This document shows, one piece after another, positions 16,851 through 25,107 of a DNA stretch of 64,000 bases; the stretch's first letter is position 1; the number at the start of each line of letters is the position of its first letter. Origin of the DNA: Pontibacter populi (lineage in GTDB: Bacteria > Bacteroidota > Bacteroidia > Cytophagales > Hymenobacteraceae). Location of the stretch: NCBI RefSeq assembly GCF_019336435.1, contig NZ_JAHWXQ010000001.1, forward strand, positions 744,001 through 808,000, read 5' to 3'. The position numbers and the translations under genes are program-made. Below the pieces are notes generated by a model, which saw only the letters and a program-made list of their open reading frames with translations, ran no database searches and was not told the DNA's origin.

Positions 16851-16879
16851 AAAGCCAGCCCTGTAGCAGGGCTGGCTTT
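16851..16879 (-). terminator. Terminator of the aldehyde dehydrogenase gene
   Basis: A perfect 13-bp stem AAAGCCAGCCCTG/CAGGGCTGGCTTT with a 3-nt loop. On the minus strand it is followed by a six-T run, 59 bases after the gene end. Confidence 0.88.
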
Positions 16880-16937
16880 ACATATTTTAAGTCGCTTTTT
16901 TCGTTGGCGGATTCTTACACTATAAATCAGGCTATAG

Positions 16938-18515
16938 TTAGTCCATTATATCAAATTTGATACCTTGTGCCAATGGCAGTTCGCGGCTATAGTTTATCGT
17001 GTTGGTTTGGCGGCGCATGTAAATTCTCCAGGCATCAGAACCAGACTCGCGGCCACCACCTGTATCTTTCTCACCACCAAAAGCCCCACCAATCTCAGCA
17101 CCCGATGTACCAATGTTTACGTTGGCAATACCACAGTCAGATCCCCAGTGTGCTAAAAATGCCTCTGTTTCCAGTAAGTTAGTTGAGAAGATAGAAGAAG
17201 ACAAGCCCTGCTTCACGCCATTCTGTAACTCGATCGCATTCTCCACGTCGCCGCTGTATTTGATCAGGTAAAGAATCGGCGCAAAGGTTTCTTCCTGTAC
17301 CATTTCGTAATGGTTCTCGGCCTCCACTATAGCTGGCGTTACATAGGTTCCTGTTTCGTAACCGGCACCTGACAATATCTCGCCACCTGTAAGTATGTTG
17401 CCACCTTCTTTCTTCACTGCTTCCAGTGCTTTGGTAAAGGCATTCACTGCATCTTTATCGATAAGCGGCCCCACCAGCGTCGTGCTATCCAGCGGATGGC
17501 CGATCGGTAATTTCGGATAAATTTTAAGCAGGCGGTCTTTTACCTGGTTATAGATGTTTTCGTGGATGATAAGGCGACGGGTAGAGGTACAACGCTGACC
17601 GCAGGTACCAACCGCACCAAATACGATTGCATTCAGCGCCATTTCCAGGTCGGCGTTCTCAGTAAGAATAATGGCGTTGTTACCACCAAGCTCCAGTAAC
17701 GATTTACCTAAACGTGCTCCTACAGCTTCGCCAACTTTCTTGCCCATACGGGTAGAGCCTGTAGCCGAAACCAAAGGTATTCTGGTATCATTTGCCATTA
17801 AACTGCCAATTTCAGCATCGCCGATGATCACGTTAAAAACACCTTCCGGCAGATCGTTTTCAGCTAACACTTCTCTGATAATGTTTTGGCAGGCTATAGC
17901 TGCTAATGGCGCTTTTTCAGATGGCTTCCAGATCATCACGTCGCCGCAAACGCCACCAAGCATGGCATTCCAGCTCCAAACCGCCACCGGGAAGTTAAAT
18001 GCTGAGATGATACCAACTATACCAAGCGGGTGGTATTGCTCGTACATGCGGTGCTGCGGACGCTCTGAATGCATGGTATAACCATGTAATTGGCGCGACA
18101 GACCAACTGCAAAATCGCAGATATCGATCATTTCCTGCACTTCGCCTAAGCCTTCCTGCAAAATTTTACCCATTTCGTAGCTCACCAGTTTGCCCAGTGC
18201 TTCCTTGTGCTCGCGCAGTTTATCTCCTATCTGGCGCACAATTTCGCCACGCTTTGGTGACGGCATGGTTCGCCAGGTTTTAAAAGCCTGCTGCGCTGTG
18301 GTTACCACCTGATCATAATCCTCGGCAGTTGCCATGTTCACTGTTGCAATCAGGCTACCATCTGCCGGCGAAAGAATATCGCGTGTGGTTCGGCCTTCTT
18401 TACCGCCCCACTCAAGGCCGGTGCTATAGGCAGGGTTAATTTCTTTTATGCCTAACTGGTGCAGCACATCGGCTAATTCCTGTTTTAGCGGCATTTCATC
18501 TATGGCTTGTTTCAT
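16938..18515 (-). CDS. Aldehyde dehydrogenase family 7, probable L-aminoadipate-semialdehyde dehydrogenase
   Basis: NAD-dependent aldehyde dehydrogenase of 525 residues. Motifs are the Asn-containing SAFNFPVAVWSWNAMLGG (about 171-188), the cofactor segment WKPSEKAPLAA, the glutamate motif LELGGNNAII (catalytic Glu 275) and GTCGQRCTSTRRL with the catalytic Cys at 309. GQRCTSTRR and the length of about 510-530 fit the ALDH7A1/antiquitin group, which oxidises alpha-aminoadipic semialdehyde in lysine breakdown and also betaine or lipid aldehydes. No lysine-catabolism partner is nearby, so the substrate stays inferred. It is monocistronic, with a promoter at 18607-18636 and a terminator at 16851. 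Confidence 0.9.
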   Translation of the reverse strand: MKQAIDEMPLKQELADVLHQLGIKEINPAYSTGLEWGGKEGRTTRDILSPADGSLIATVNMATAEDYDQVVTTAQQAFKTWRTMPSPKRGEIVRQIGDKLREHKEALGKLVSYEMGKILQEGLGEVQEMIDICDFAVGLSRQLHGYTMHSERPQHRMYEQYHPLGIVGIISAFNFPVAVWSWNAMLGGVCGDVMIWKPSEKAPLAAIACQNIIREVLAENDLPEGVFNVIIGDAEIGSLMANDTRIPLVSATGSTRMGKKVGEAVGARLGKSLLELGGNNAIILTENADLEMALNAIVFGAVGTCGQRCTSTRRLIIHENIYNQVKDRLLKIYPKLPIGHPLDSTTLVGPLIDKDAVNAFTKALEAVKKEGGNILTGGEILSGAGYETGTYVTPAIVEAENHYEMVQEETFAPILYLIKYSGDVENAIELQNGVKQGLSSSIFSTNLLETEAFLAHWGSDCGIANVNIGTSGAEIGGAFGGEKDTGGGRESGSDAWRIYMRRQTNTINYSRELPLAQGIKFDIMD

Positions 18516-18606
18516 AAGACTTTACTTTGTGGTTTTATAATAAGCTCTCCATTGATGATGGAAAGACTTTGATTTATAGTTCTGATTTAAAAAGAGGGTC
18601 TTTATA

Positions 18607-18636
18607 CAAAGCTAAAAAATAAAAAAGCTTCTGCAA
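18607..18636 (-). promoter_or_regulatory. Bacteroidota-type promoter for the aldehyde dehydrogenase
   Basis: On the minus strand TTG (18634-18636), 19 bases, then TAGCTTTG (18607-18614). The -33 box falls within the terminator hairpin of the upstream htrA-like gene. The leader is about 85 bases. Confidence 0.5.
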
Positions 18637-18651
18637 GGCTGCAGAAGCTTT
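18621..18651 (-). terminator. Terminator of the HtrA-like protease gene
   Basis: A 12-bp stem AAAGCTTCTGCA/TGCAGAAGCTTT with an AGGC loop, followed on the minus strand by T6. Confidence 0.85.
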
Positions 18652-18674
18652 CTATTGGTATTGTTAACGGTTTC

Positions 18675-20192
18675 TTAACCTTTACCGATCGGGTAGTAAG
18701 CTTTCAGACCATCCGGATATACACCTTCAATGTAAACTACACCGCCTTCAAAGCTTTTCAGGTGCTTTTCTACATCAGTCGGCTCGTTTACAGGGTATTT
18801 ATCAATTCTGGTGATGATAAAGCCATCTTTAATACCTGTTTCGCGGAACTTGCTGTTACGAACACCAGATATTTTGGCTCCGCCATCTATACCCAGTTTG
18901 TTCATTTCCTGCTTTGTTACCGGCTCAAATGTAGCGCCATCAAATGTTACTGCTTTGGCAACGGCACGTTTGGTAATTTCTGTGCTGGAGTTCAGGTTCT
19001 TCAGCGTTACATTCGCTGATTTCTCCTTACCATTACGCAGGTACTGTACTTTTACTTTATCGCCAGGGCGGTAACGGGCCACCTGCTCCAGTAACTGCGA
19101 CGATTTGTTAACATCCACGCCATTGATGGCCGTGATGATGTCGCCTTCCTGCAAACCAGCTTCTTTAGCGCCGCTGTTCTCTGTTACTTTAGCAATGTAA
19201 ACACCATTCAGCGTTTTCAGGCCTTTTTCTTTCGCCAGTGCTGCATCAATTTCCTGAATGTTTGCTCCAAGCAATGCGCGTTGTACTTCACCATATTTCA
19301 GGAGATCATCTACTACTTTACTAACTATAGCAGATGGCACCGCAAACGAATAACCGGCAAAAGAACCTGTTTGGGAAGCAATGGCAGTATTGATACCTAC
19401 CAGGTCACCGTTCAGGTTTACGAGTGCGCCACCAGAGTTACCAGGGTTTACGGCGGCATCTGTCTGTATAAACGACTCGATGGTCATATCCACCCCATTC
19501 TGAGCCATTTCGCGCTGGTTAGTGCGCAGTATATTAATGTTACGGCCTTTGGCGCTAACTATACCAGCTGTTACCGTAGAGGTCAGGTTCATTGGGTTAC
19601 CAACGGCCAGTACCCACTCGCCTACCTGCAGGTCGTCGGAGTTACCATAACGGACAACCGGTAATTTATCAGCGTTTATTTTAAGCAGGGCCAAGTCTGT
19701 ATTCGGGTCAGTACCAACAAGGGTGGCTTCAAACTTACGCTTATCGTCCAGCACTACTTCAATCTTATCAGCCCTATCGATTACGTGGTTATTGGTAACG
19801 ATGTAGCCATTGGAGGCAACAATTACACCGGAGCCAGAACCCATTTGCGGGCCGCGGGGCACACGCTCACCAAAGCCATCACCAAAGAACTCGCGTAAAA
19901 ACGGATCCATCGGGCTGCTATAGTTTTCTGATGAACGGACGCTGTACTCCGTCATAACGTGTACTACAGCTGGTGTTGATACCTGCGCAGCTTTAATAAA
20001 GTTAAGTCCTTCGGGTACCGAATTGGTGCTGCTGCGCATCTCGCTCGTGTAGCGAACGTTCGGGTACCGGGTGTCTTCCTGACTTGTATTTTGTTGATTG
20101 TCGTCTTCCAGCAGCTTATAGCTACCTACCGCAACACCACCACCCAATAAAGCAGAAAGTGTGAGGCCAACGATAAACTGTTTAGTCTTCAT
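18675..20192 (-). CDS. HtrA/DegP-family serine protease (Do-like)
   Basis: Periplasmic quality-control protease/chaperone of 505 residues. The N-terminal hydrophobic segment (FIVGLTLSALLGGGVAVGSY) is a signal or anchor. The trypsin-like domain has the catalytic triad in TNNHVIDRADKI (His 136), DPNTDLALLKI (Asp 166) and NPGNSGGALVN (Ser 253). Two PDZ domains follow: about 295-385 with SGAKEAGLQEGDIITAINGV, and about 410-500, which is more diverged. Length and order match Do-like proteases. It is monocistronic with its own terminator; the 185-base upstream region carries the Hsp20 terminator. Confidence 0.94.
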   Translation of the reverse strand: MKTKQFIVGLTLSALLGGGVAVGSYKLLEDDNQQNTSQEDTRYPNVRYTSEMRSSTNSVPEGLNFIKAAQVSTPAVVHVMTEYSVRSSENYSSPMDPFLREFFGDGFGERVPRGPQMGSGSGVIVASNGYIVTNNHVIDRADKIEVVLDDKRKFEATLVGTDPNTDLALLKINADKLPVVRYGNSDDLQVGEWVLAVGNPMNLTSTVTAGIVSAKGRNINILRTNQREMAQNGVDMTIESFIQTDAAVNPGNSGGALVNLNGDLVGINTAIASQTGSFAGYSFAVPSAIVSKVVDDLLKYGEVQRALLGANIQEIDAALAKEKGLKTLNGVYIAKVTENSGAKEAGLQEGDIITAINGVDVNKSSQLLEQVARYRPGDKVKVQYLRNGKEKSANVTLKNLNSSTEITKRAVAKAVTFDGATFEPVTKQEMNKLGIDGGAKISGVRNSKFRETGIKDGFIITRIDKYPVNEPTDVEKHLKSFEGGVVYIEGVYPDGLKAYYPIGKG

Positions 20193-20324
20193 GTACAGAA
20201 TAAGGTTTTAGGTTAATATAGTTTTAGATTAATATATAGGTATGACTATATTATATAGTAATAACGCTATTGTAGTATACGGTAGTATGCGGCGCTTGGC
20301 GAAGCATGTTACCTAAGTTATAAA

Positions 20325-20366
20325 CAACAAAAAAGAGGCCAAAGTTTTTTAGCCTCTTTTTTGTTG
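20325..20366 (-). terminator. Terminator of the hsp20 gene
   Basis: A 15-bp stem CAACAAAAAAGAGGC/GCCTCTTTTTTGTTG with a 12-nt loop; the minus-strand stem itself carries the T tract. Confidence 0.85.
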
Positions 20367-20377
20367 ATAGTTCTTTA

Positions 20378-20893
20378 TCAGGCTTCTACAGCTTTACCGT
20401 TCTCTGTAGTTTTAGCCTTTTTAGGTTTTATAGTTGTAGCCTCATCCCGGTCATCTTCCGATGCTATGGTGATCTGGCGCTTCATGGTCTTATGCTCATC
20501 TTTCGGAACAGTCACCATCAATATGCCATTTTCCATTCGGGCTTTTATCTTATCAGGATTCACGTTGTCTGGCAGGTAGAAGGTGCGGTTAAAAGTACCG
20601 TACTGTGTTTCCAGCATCTGGTAACGGCGGCCATCACCTTCGCTCTTCTCAAATCTGCGCTCTCCTGTTATAGTTAGTCTACCTTCCTGAAAATCAATGC
20701 TTACATCTTCTTTTCGGATACCCGGCAGCGCTACTTCAATTTCATAGCCATTCTGGGTTTCGCAGGCATCTACGTGCGGTGTAAAGCTGCTTAAACCTTT
20801 TGAGTTTACAGACTCATTAAAGAATCTGTCTAACATAGAACTGAACGACTGAGGCATGTTGTTTTCCATGCCTGTATACCTGTTAAGTGCCAT
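20378..20893 (-). CDS. Hsp20/alpha-crystallin-family small heat shock protein
   Basis: ATP-independent holdase chaperone of 171 residues. The alpha-crystallin domain spans about residues 38-130, with HVDACETQNGYEIEVALPGI at its start, then VSIDFQEGRLTITGER, the conserved YGTFNRTFYLPDNVNPDKI, and MENGILMVTVPK, the A-x-x-x-n-G-v-L signature. The C-terminal tail is Lys/Thr-rich without the canonical I-x-I/V motif that I can see. The gene has an unusually strong Shine-Dalgarno, AAGGAGGTAACT, in the upstream minus-strand sequence. It is followed by a terminator at 20325 and stands alone. Heat regulation is expected for the family but no operator is visible. Confidence 0.94.
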   Translation of the reverse strand: MALNRYTGMENNMPQSFSSMLDRFFNESVNSKGLSSFTPHVDACETQNGYEIEVALPGIRKEDVSIDFQEGRLTITGERRFEKSEGDGRRYQMLETQYGTFNRTFYLPDNVNPDKIKARMENGILMVTVPKDEHKTMKRQITIASEDDRDEATTIKPKKAKTTENGKAVEA

Positions 20894-20894
20894 A

Positions 20895-20905
20895 GTTACC
20901 TCCTT
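20895..20905 (-). promoter_or_regulatory. Strong Shine-Dalgarno of hsp20
   Basis: On the minus strand AAGGAGGTAAC places AGGAGG (20899-20904) five bases before the ATG. Most genes in this window have no such sequence. Confidence 0.8.
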
Positions 20906-21058
20906 TTTATAGTTTGTTTTATAGTTCTTTAAGCTATTTACAACTATAGGACAGTAAAAAATGTGCCAACAGAATAATCCTTAAGTTTCCTGAAAGATTG
21001 TCACAATTTAAACTAACAGTAAACTTAACTACCTGACTATTTTGCAGTTAACCGACCA

Positions 21059-21853
21059 CTAGTAAGTAATACTGGCAGTTTGCGGTGTGCGGTTTAGAGT
21101 ATATTTAATCTCCAGGCCAACTACAGGTATGATGCGGTTACGTTTCGTAGTATAACCCTCCTGCAGCAGTTGTCCGTCTTCATCGTATTCGGGTGGCACC
21201 ATGACGTAGTAGCGATCTGTCTGTCGCATAAAGTAAGGGTTAATGCGTAGCTTTTCGGTAAGCTCATAGTTCAGGCTCAGGCGCAGGCGGGTGCGGTCTA
21301 CAAAACGTTTCTCCTCGTTTTCATCTTCTTCTTTCCCGAATTCAGAAACAAGCAGCGCCTCGTAGCTCAGAGATGGAGTTATAAATTTGTTCTTTAACGG
21401 CAGTCGCTTGCCCAGTTCACCAGTCAGCCTGAAGTTGCCAAATGCTTCCATTTCGTCCTGAATTACATACTCAAATAGTAGTTGCTTGTTAAAGTATAAG
21501 CCTTTCATGTTACCATTATGCCTGATAAACGGCGACAGGAAAAACGCTTCTGGAAAGTTCTCAGCGGCATAACGAACTATAGCGCCGCCGCGCCAGTGCT
21601 CCGAAAAGGTATGTTCATAGCCCAGGCTAAATTCAATGCGCTCAAAGTTGCTTAGCACCCCGGAGTCGTCGAGGTCGTTGTAGCGGCTGTCGGTGTTAAT
21701 GTGGTATTGATTCTGCAGAAACAGCATGCCTTCATCTCCTATCCCGGCGCTCAGTTGTAGTTCCGGCCAAAGCGTAGTTGGCAATGTAAGTTTACTTTGT
21801 GCCTGCGTTAGCAGCGGCAACAGAAACAGGAGTATGAGGAGTTGTTTTTTCAT
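21059..21853 (-). CDS. DUF2490-family outer-membrane beta-barrel protein
   Basis: A 264-residue secreted protein with a signal peptide (LLILLFLLPLLTQAQ). The mature part alternates polar and hydrophobic residues and has repeated strand patterns ending in aromatic residues (FSLGYEHTFSEHWRGGAIVR, LRLSLNYELTEKLRINPYFM, VGLEIKYTL). The length, the LQNQY opening and the recurring -RY-, -DRY- turns fit the DUF2490 family of Bacteroidota outer-membrane barrels, whose function is unknown. It starts seven bases after the lipoprotein gene stop and is the last gene of the M20-lipoprotein operon. Confidence 0.75.
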   Translation of the reverse strand: MKKQLLILLFLLPLLTQAQSKLTLPTTLWPELQLSAGIGDEGMLFLQNQYHINTDSRYNDLDDSGVLSNFERIEFSLGYEHTFSEHWRGGAIVRYAAENFPEAFFLSPFIRHNGNMKGLYFNKQLLFEYVIQDEMEAFGNFRLTGELGKRLPLKNKFITPSLSYEALLVSEFGKEEDENEEKRFVDRTRLRLSLNYELTEKLRINPYFMRQTDRYYVMVPPEYDEDGQLLQEGYTTKRNRIIPVVGLEIKYTLNRTPQTASITY

Positions 21854-21860
21854 CCGGGTT

Positions 21861-22409
21861 TTAGCAGCAATTAAAGTACATAACCACTTTTTGTAACGCT
21901 TTGGAATAAGCTATCCAGCGCCCATCTTCTTTACCTAAAAGGTAGTAAAAGCCAATACTGTTCGAGTCACTTTTTATATCATCCCAGGCAGCTTTATCTG
22001 CATAGTAAGGGTCAAATTCCATTCCCGAATGTATAGCTGGAGTTGCAAAATTCTTTTCGTCAAAGAAGGTGTCGATGCGGTTCAGGATAAAACTATCCCA
22101 TTCTGCCGGACTTGCATTTTCCGGCAGGTCATAATTTATCAGGTCGATGGCATCAAACTTTTCCTGGTACAAAAGCTCACCTTTGCTGCTACGGATCTCA
22201 AAAGTTACGTTTGCTGTCTGTACTGAATCGCCTTCCAGTGTAACTATAAATGTGTCTTTGGTTGCCGGGTCAGAGAAAGCATGTTGCGTTTCCGTTTGCT
22301 TTATAATGTTGCGGCTTATTACCTTCTGCGCTTTCGTTTCTTCCTTACGTTCTTTTGAAGTACACGCAAGCAGCAACATACATACACTTAAAACCAGCAG
22401 CTTTTTCAT
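21861..22409 (-). CDS. Hypothetical lipoprotein
   Basis: A 182-residue protein with a lipoprotein signal (MKKLLVLSVCMLLLACTSKE; lipobox LLAC with Cys 16). After a charged linker it has strand-rich sequence, DTFIVTLEGDSVQTANVTFE and LYQEKFDAIDLINYDLP, and ends in ALQKVVMYFNCC with a double cysteine. The function is not recognised. It is embedded between the M20 amidohydrolase (nine bases upstream) and the DUF2490 barrel (seven bases downstream), so it likely resides in the outer membrane. Confidence 0.7.
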   Translation of the reverse strand: MKKLLVLSVCMLLLACTSKERKEETKAQKVISRNIIKQTETQHAFSDPATKDTFIVTLEGDSVQTANVTFEIRSSKGELLYQEKFDAIDLINYDLPENASPAEWDSFILNRIDTFFDEKNFATPAIHSGMEFDPYYADKAAWDDIKSDSNSIGFYYLLGKEDGRWIAYSKALQKVVMYFNCC

Positions 22410-22418
22410 ACTTATAGT

Positions 22419-23606
22419 TTAAGACTTCAACTCCTGCAGAGCCACGAAAGCCATCAGGCCAATACTTGTTTCCAAGGCAGTTTCATCAATATCAAACGTT
22501 GGCGTATGCACGCCTGATATAATACCTCGGGCTTCGTTGCGGGTACCCAGGCGGTAAAAGCAAGCTGGTACTTCCTGCGAGTAGTACGCAAAATCTTCCG
22601 CCCCCATCCATAAGTCAAGATCCACAACGTTCTCTTCGCCTAAATATAGTTCAGCAGCTGCACGTGTTCTGCCAGTTAATTCAGGGTCGTTTTGCAGGAA
22701 CGGATAGCCGTTTTTAATATCAATCTCGCAGCTGCCACCCATACTCTCGCAAAGGCTTTCGGCCAGTTTCTTTATTTTCTGATGCGCCTCTTTTCGCCAT
22801 ACTTCGTTCATCGTCCGGAAAGTGCCTTCTATCTTCACCTCATTCGGAATTACGTTAGTAGCACCTTTTGCTTCTATCTTCCCAAACGATAGCACTGTCG
22901 GGGTTTTCGGGCTGGCGTGGCGGCTCACGATCTGCTGCAACGCAACTATAAGATGTGCTGAAATAAGTACTGGATCAATGTTCATTTCGGGCATGGCCGC
23001 ATGACCGCCTTTGCCTTTAACAGTGATATAGATCTCATCAGCGCTGGCCATATACATTCCTGACCTGAAGCCCACTTTACCAGTTGGCAACAACGGAAAC
23101 ACATGCTGCCCGATAATACCTTCCGGCGCCGGGTTCTGCAACACGCCTTCTTTTATCATGATAGAAGCACCACCCGGAAATTTCTCTTCGCCCGGCTGAA
23201 ATACCAGCTTTATAGTTCCTTCAAACTCCTCACGCAGTTCCTGCAAAATACGCGCGGCTCCCAGCAACGACGCTGTGTGCACATCGTGGCCACAGGCATG
23301 CATCACTCCCTCGTTCTTCGATCTATAGTCTACTTCATTGGCTTCAACTATAGGCAGGGCATCCAGATCGGCGCGTAAGGCTATTGTTTTTTTCTCAGGG
23401 TTCTTCCCTTTTATCAAAGCAACTAAACCCGTTTCTGCCATAGTTTCAGCAACTATACCATAGCTTCCCAGCGTCTGTTTTACATAAGCTGCTGTGTTAT
23501 ACTCTTCAAAACTGAGTTCCGGATTGGCGTGTATATGGCGGCGCACCTGCACTGTGTCAGGCGCATAGGTTTTTGCCAGTTCTTTTATTTTATCTGCTTT
23601 GTTCAT
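22419..23606 (-). CDS. M20-family amidohydrolase (IAA-amino acid hydrolase/N-acyl amino acid amidohydrolase type)
   Basis: Zinc amidohydrolase of 395 residues. Motifs are RRHIHANPELSFEEYNTAAY, LRADLDALPI, HACGHDVHTASLLGAA and FQPGEEKFPGGA, which carry the metal and catalytic residues of the M20D clan, and GKGGHAAMPEMNIDP from the lid domain. I start it at the ATG at 23606; the frame stays open upstream to 23720, but that part is read from repeat DNA, is not family-like, and is not used. Substrates in this group are N-acyl amino acids such as acetyl-ornithine analogues, hippurate or IAA conjugates. It heads the operon with the lipoprotein and the DUF2490 barrel. Confidence 0.9.
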   Translation of the reverse strand: MNKADKIKELAKTYAPDTVQVRRHIHANPELSFEEYNTAAYVKQTLGSYGIVAETMAETGLVALIKGKNPEKKTIALRADLDALPIVEANEVDYRSKNEGVMHACGHDVHTASLLGAARILQELREEFEGTIKLVFQPGEEKFPGGASIMIKEGVLQNPAPEGIIGQHVFPLLPTGKVGFRSGMYMASADEIYITVKGKGGHAAMPEMNIDPVLISAHLIVALQQIVSRHASPKTPTVLSFGKIEAKGATNVIPNEVKIEGTFRTMNEVWRKEAHQKIKKLAESLCESMGGSCEIDIKNGYPFLQNDPELTGRTRAAAELYLGEENVVDLDLWMGAEDFAYYSQEVPACFYRLGTRNEARGIISGVHTPTFDIDETALETSIGLMAFVALQELKS

Positions 23607-23634
23607 GTGTTCTGTTTGATGTCGGGAAAGTACA

Positions 23635-23670
23635 AACCCACCCCTTGCCCCTCCCGAGAGGGGAATTCTT
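23635..23670. repeat. REP-like GC-rich palindromic repeat, family A
   Basis: CCCACCCCTTGCCCCTCCCGAGAGGGGAATTC, intergenic upstream of the amidohydrolase. Confidence 0.7.
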
Positions 23671-23687
23671 CTTACCTTTTGCTGACT

Positions 23688-23756
23688 CGGATTTGTAATC
23701 CGACTAGGCCAGAGGCCCAACTATAGTTCGTCACGAGCGTGGACGCTCGCGCCATA
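23688..23756. repeat. Dispersed hairpins, families C and B
   Basis: First the hairpin CGGATTTGTAATCCG (23688-23702), then the 50-base unit beginning GGCCAGAGGCCC and ending GACGCTCGCGCCATA (23707-23756). The second unit recurs at 37813-37862 with 45 of 50 bases identical. Each copy embeds a CTATAGTT motif. Confidence 0.8.
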
Positions 23757-23791
23757 ATTAGATTCCTTCTACTAAAGGTAGCAAAAATAAA

Positions 23792-23823
23792 AAACGTTGC
23801 GAACCTGAGTGGCTGCAACGTTT
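23792..23823 (-). terminator. Terminator of the deoC-SPOR operon
   Basis: A 9-bp stem AAACGTTGC/GCAACGTTT, 25 bases after the SPOR gene stop, with a T-rich flank on the minus strand. Confidence 0.8.
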
Positions 23824-23847
23824 CATTTATAGTTTATAAAGTAATTC

Positions 23848-24354
23848 TTACTTGATATTGATCTGTTCCTGCACAATCTGCGCATTAGGGATCAGGTCTG
23901 AAATCTGGTTAAGTACCTGCTGCGCTTCTAACCTGCTGAAAAAATCGCCAACCTTTAGCCTGAAATTTGGCTGATTGTAGGTCAGGTAATCTTTTACTTC
24001 AGGCACCCGTCTTGCAATAGACTTACGAAGGTCCATCACTGTTTGTCTTTCAGAACCATTATAAGCCAGAATTCTGTACCCCTGGGCGTACTTTATGTTC
24101 TTATTTACGCTCGCTACAGTGTCCATCAGCACGGCAACTTTGTCGTTTACGTGGTGTGTGGGTTCTACGCGTGCTGTAGTTGTGGCAGTTTCAGCAGCCG
24201 GATAAGTCGGGCGGTAAACACTCAGGTCTTCCACTACTTTATCTTTGCCACCAGACTTTACAGCTTTATCCGAAGAGCTTTTTGCCGACGATGACGCACA
24301 GCCTGATGCAATAACTATAGTTAGCGAGAGTAAAAAACTAACGATTCTGTTCAT
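23848..24354 (-). CDS. SPOR-domain lipoprotein
   Basis: A 168-residue lipoprotein (signal with lipobox ASGC: VIASGCASSSAKSS). A low-complexity linker follows, then a SPOR-like domain at about residues 95-165: YAQGYRILAYNGSERQTVMD, ...RRVPEVKDYLTYNQPNFRLK and VGDFFSRLEAQQVLNQISDL. SPOR domains bind denuded peptidoglycan glycan strands at division sites. The ATG at 24354 is preferred over the one at 24363, which sits deeper inside deoC. The start overlaps the deoC stop by 17 bases, so both are co-translated from one transcript. Confidence 0.85.
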   Translation of the reverse strand: MNRIVSFLLSLTIVIASGCASSSAKSSSDKAVKSGGKDKVVEDLSVYRPTYPAAETATTTARVEPTHHVNDKVAVLMDTVASVNKNIKYAQGYRILAYNGSERQTVMDLRKSIARRVPEVKDYLTYNQPNFRLKVGDFFSRLEAQQVLNQISDLIPNAQIVQEQINIK

Positions 24355-25003
24355 GGGAAACAATTTGGATACTGGCAGAGCAACCTAACCTGTCGGCGCC
24401 CGCCTTGATTAACGCCTGCGCATCTTCGAATGTTCTGATGCCGCCGGCCGCTTTAATTTTAATGTGAGAAGGCAGTACGCGGCGCATCAGCTCTATATGT
24501 TCTACCGTTGCACCTTTTGCCGCAAAGCCTGTCGAGGTTTTCACGTAATCCACACCTGCGTTTACACAAAGCTCGCAGGCCTTTACAATTTCTTCCTCTG
24601 TAAGCAGCGCTGTTTCAATAATCACTTTCAGTTCTGCTTCTTTTAAATGGCAAAACTTAGCCAGTTCGCTCAGTTCATTTTCTACATCGCTGAACTTACC
24701 AGACTTAAAAGCTGAAATGTTGATCACCACATCTATTTCATCTGCGCCGTCAGCAATAGCCTGGTGCGTTTCCAGGAACTTAACTTTTGGGTGGTTGTAA
24801 CCCAACGGAAAACCAACTACTGTCGCCACTTTTACACCAGAGCCGGCCAGGCGCTCTTTTGAGGCAGCAACATAGCAAGGCGGTATACAAACAGCTGCAA
24901 AACTATAGTTACGGGCCTCATCGCATAGTTGTAATACCTGTGCTTCGGTTGCGTCAGGTTTTAGTATGGTGTGGTCTATATAAGAAGCAAGATTTCCTGC
25001 CAT
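24338..25003 (-). CDS. deoC: Deoxyribose-phosphate aldolase
   Basis: Class I aldolase that splits 2-deoxyribose-5-phosphate into glyceraldehyde-3-phosphate and acetaldehyde in deoxynucleoside breakdown. The 221 residues include IDHTILKPDATEAQVLQLCD at the start, VATVVGFPLGYNHPKVK, EIDVVINISAFKSG, VIIETALLTEEEIVKACELC, the Schiff-base lysine region VDYVKTSTGF and the phosphate-binding end AAGGIRTFEDAQALIKAGAD. Length is normal (215-260). No other deo gene is nearby; instead it is overlapped by the SPOR lipoprotein gene, a pairing with no obvious functional sense. Confidence 0.96.
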   Translation of the reverse strand: MAGNLASYIDHTILKPDATEAQVLQLCDEARNYSFAAVCIPPCYVAASKERLAGSGVKVATVVGFPLGYNHPKVKFLETHQAIADGADEIDVVINISAFKSGKFSDVENELSELAKFCHLKEAELKVIIETALLTEEEIVKACELCVNAGVDYVKTSTGFAAKGATVEHIELMRRVLPSHIKIKAAGGIRTFEDAQALIKAGADRLGCSASIQIVSHEQNR

Positions 25004-25072
25004 AGTGTTAGACGTTAAACAAAGGCCGAAAGACTGACGCTTAAGGCCTCTTCAGATTTAAATAAACATAAA

Positions 25073-25100
25073 GCAGCCACTAATTTAGGTTAGTGGCTGC
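25073..25100 (-). terminator. Hairpin after secA
   Basis: A 10-bp stem GCAGCCACTA/TAGTGGCTGC with an 8-nt loop just downstream of the secA stop; the T-run is weak. Confidence 0.6.
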
Positions 25101-25107
25101 AGCATTT

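Noticed and set aside
23607..23720. N-terminal extension of the M20 amidohydrolase.
   Set aside because: It is translated repeat DNA (REP-like and family B/C repeats); the conserved protein starts at the ATG at 23606.
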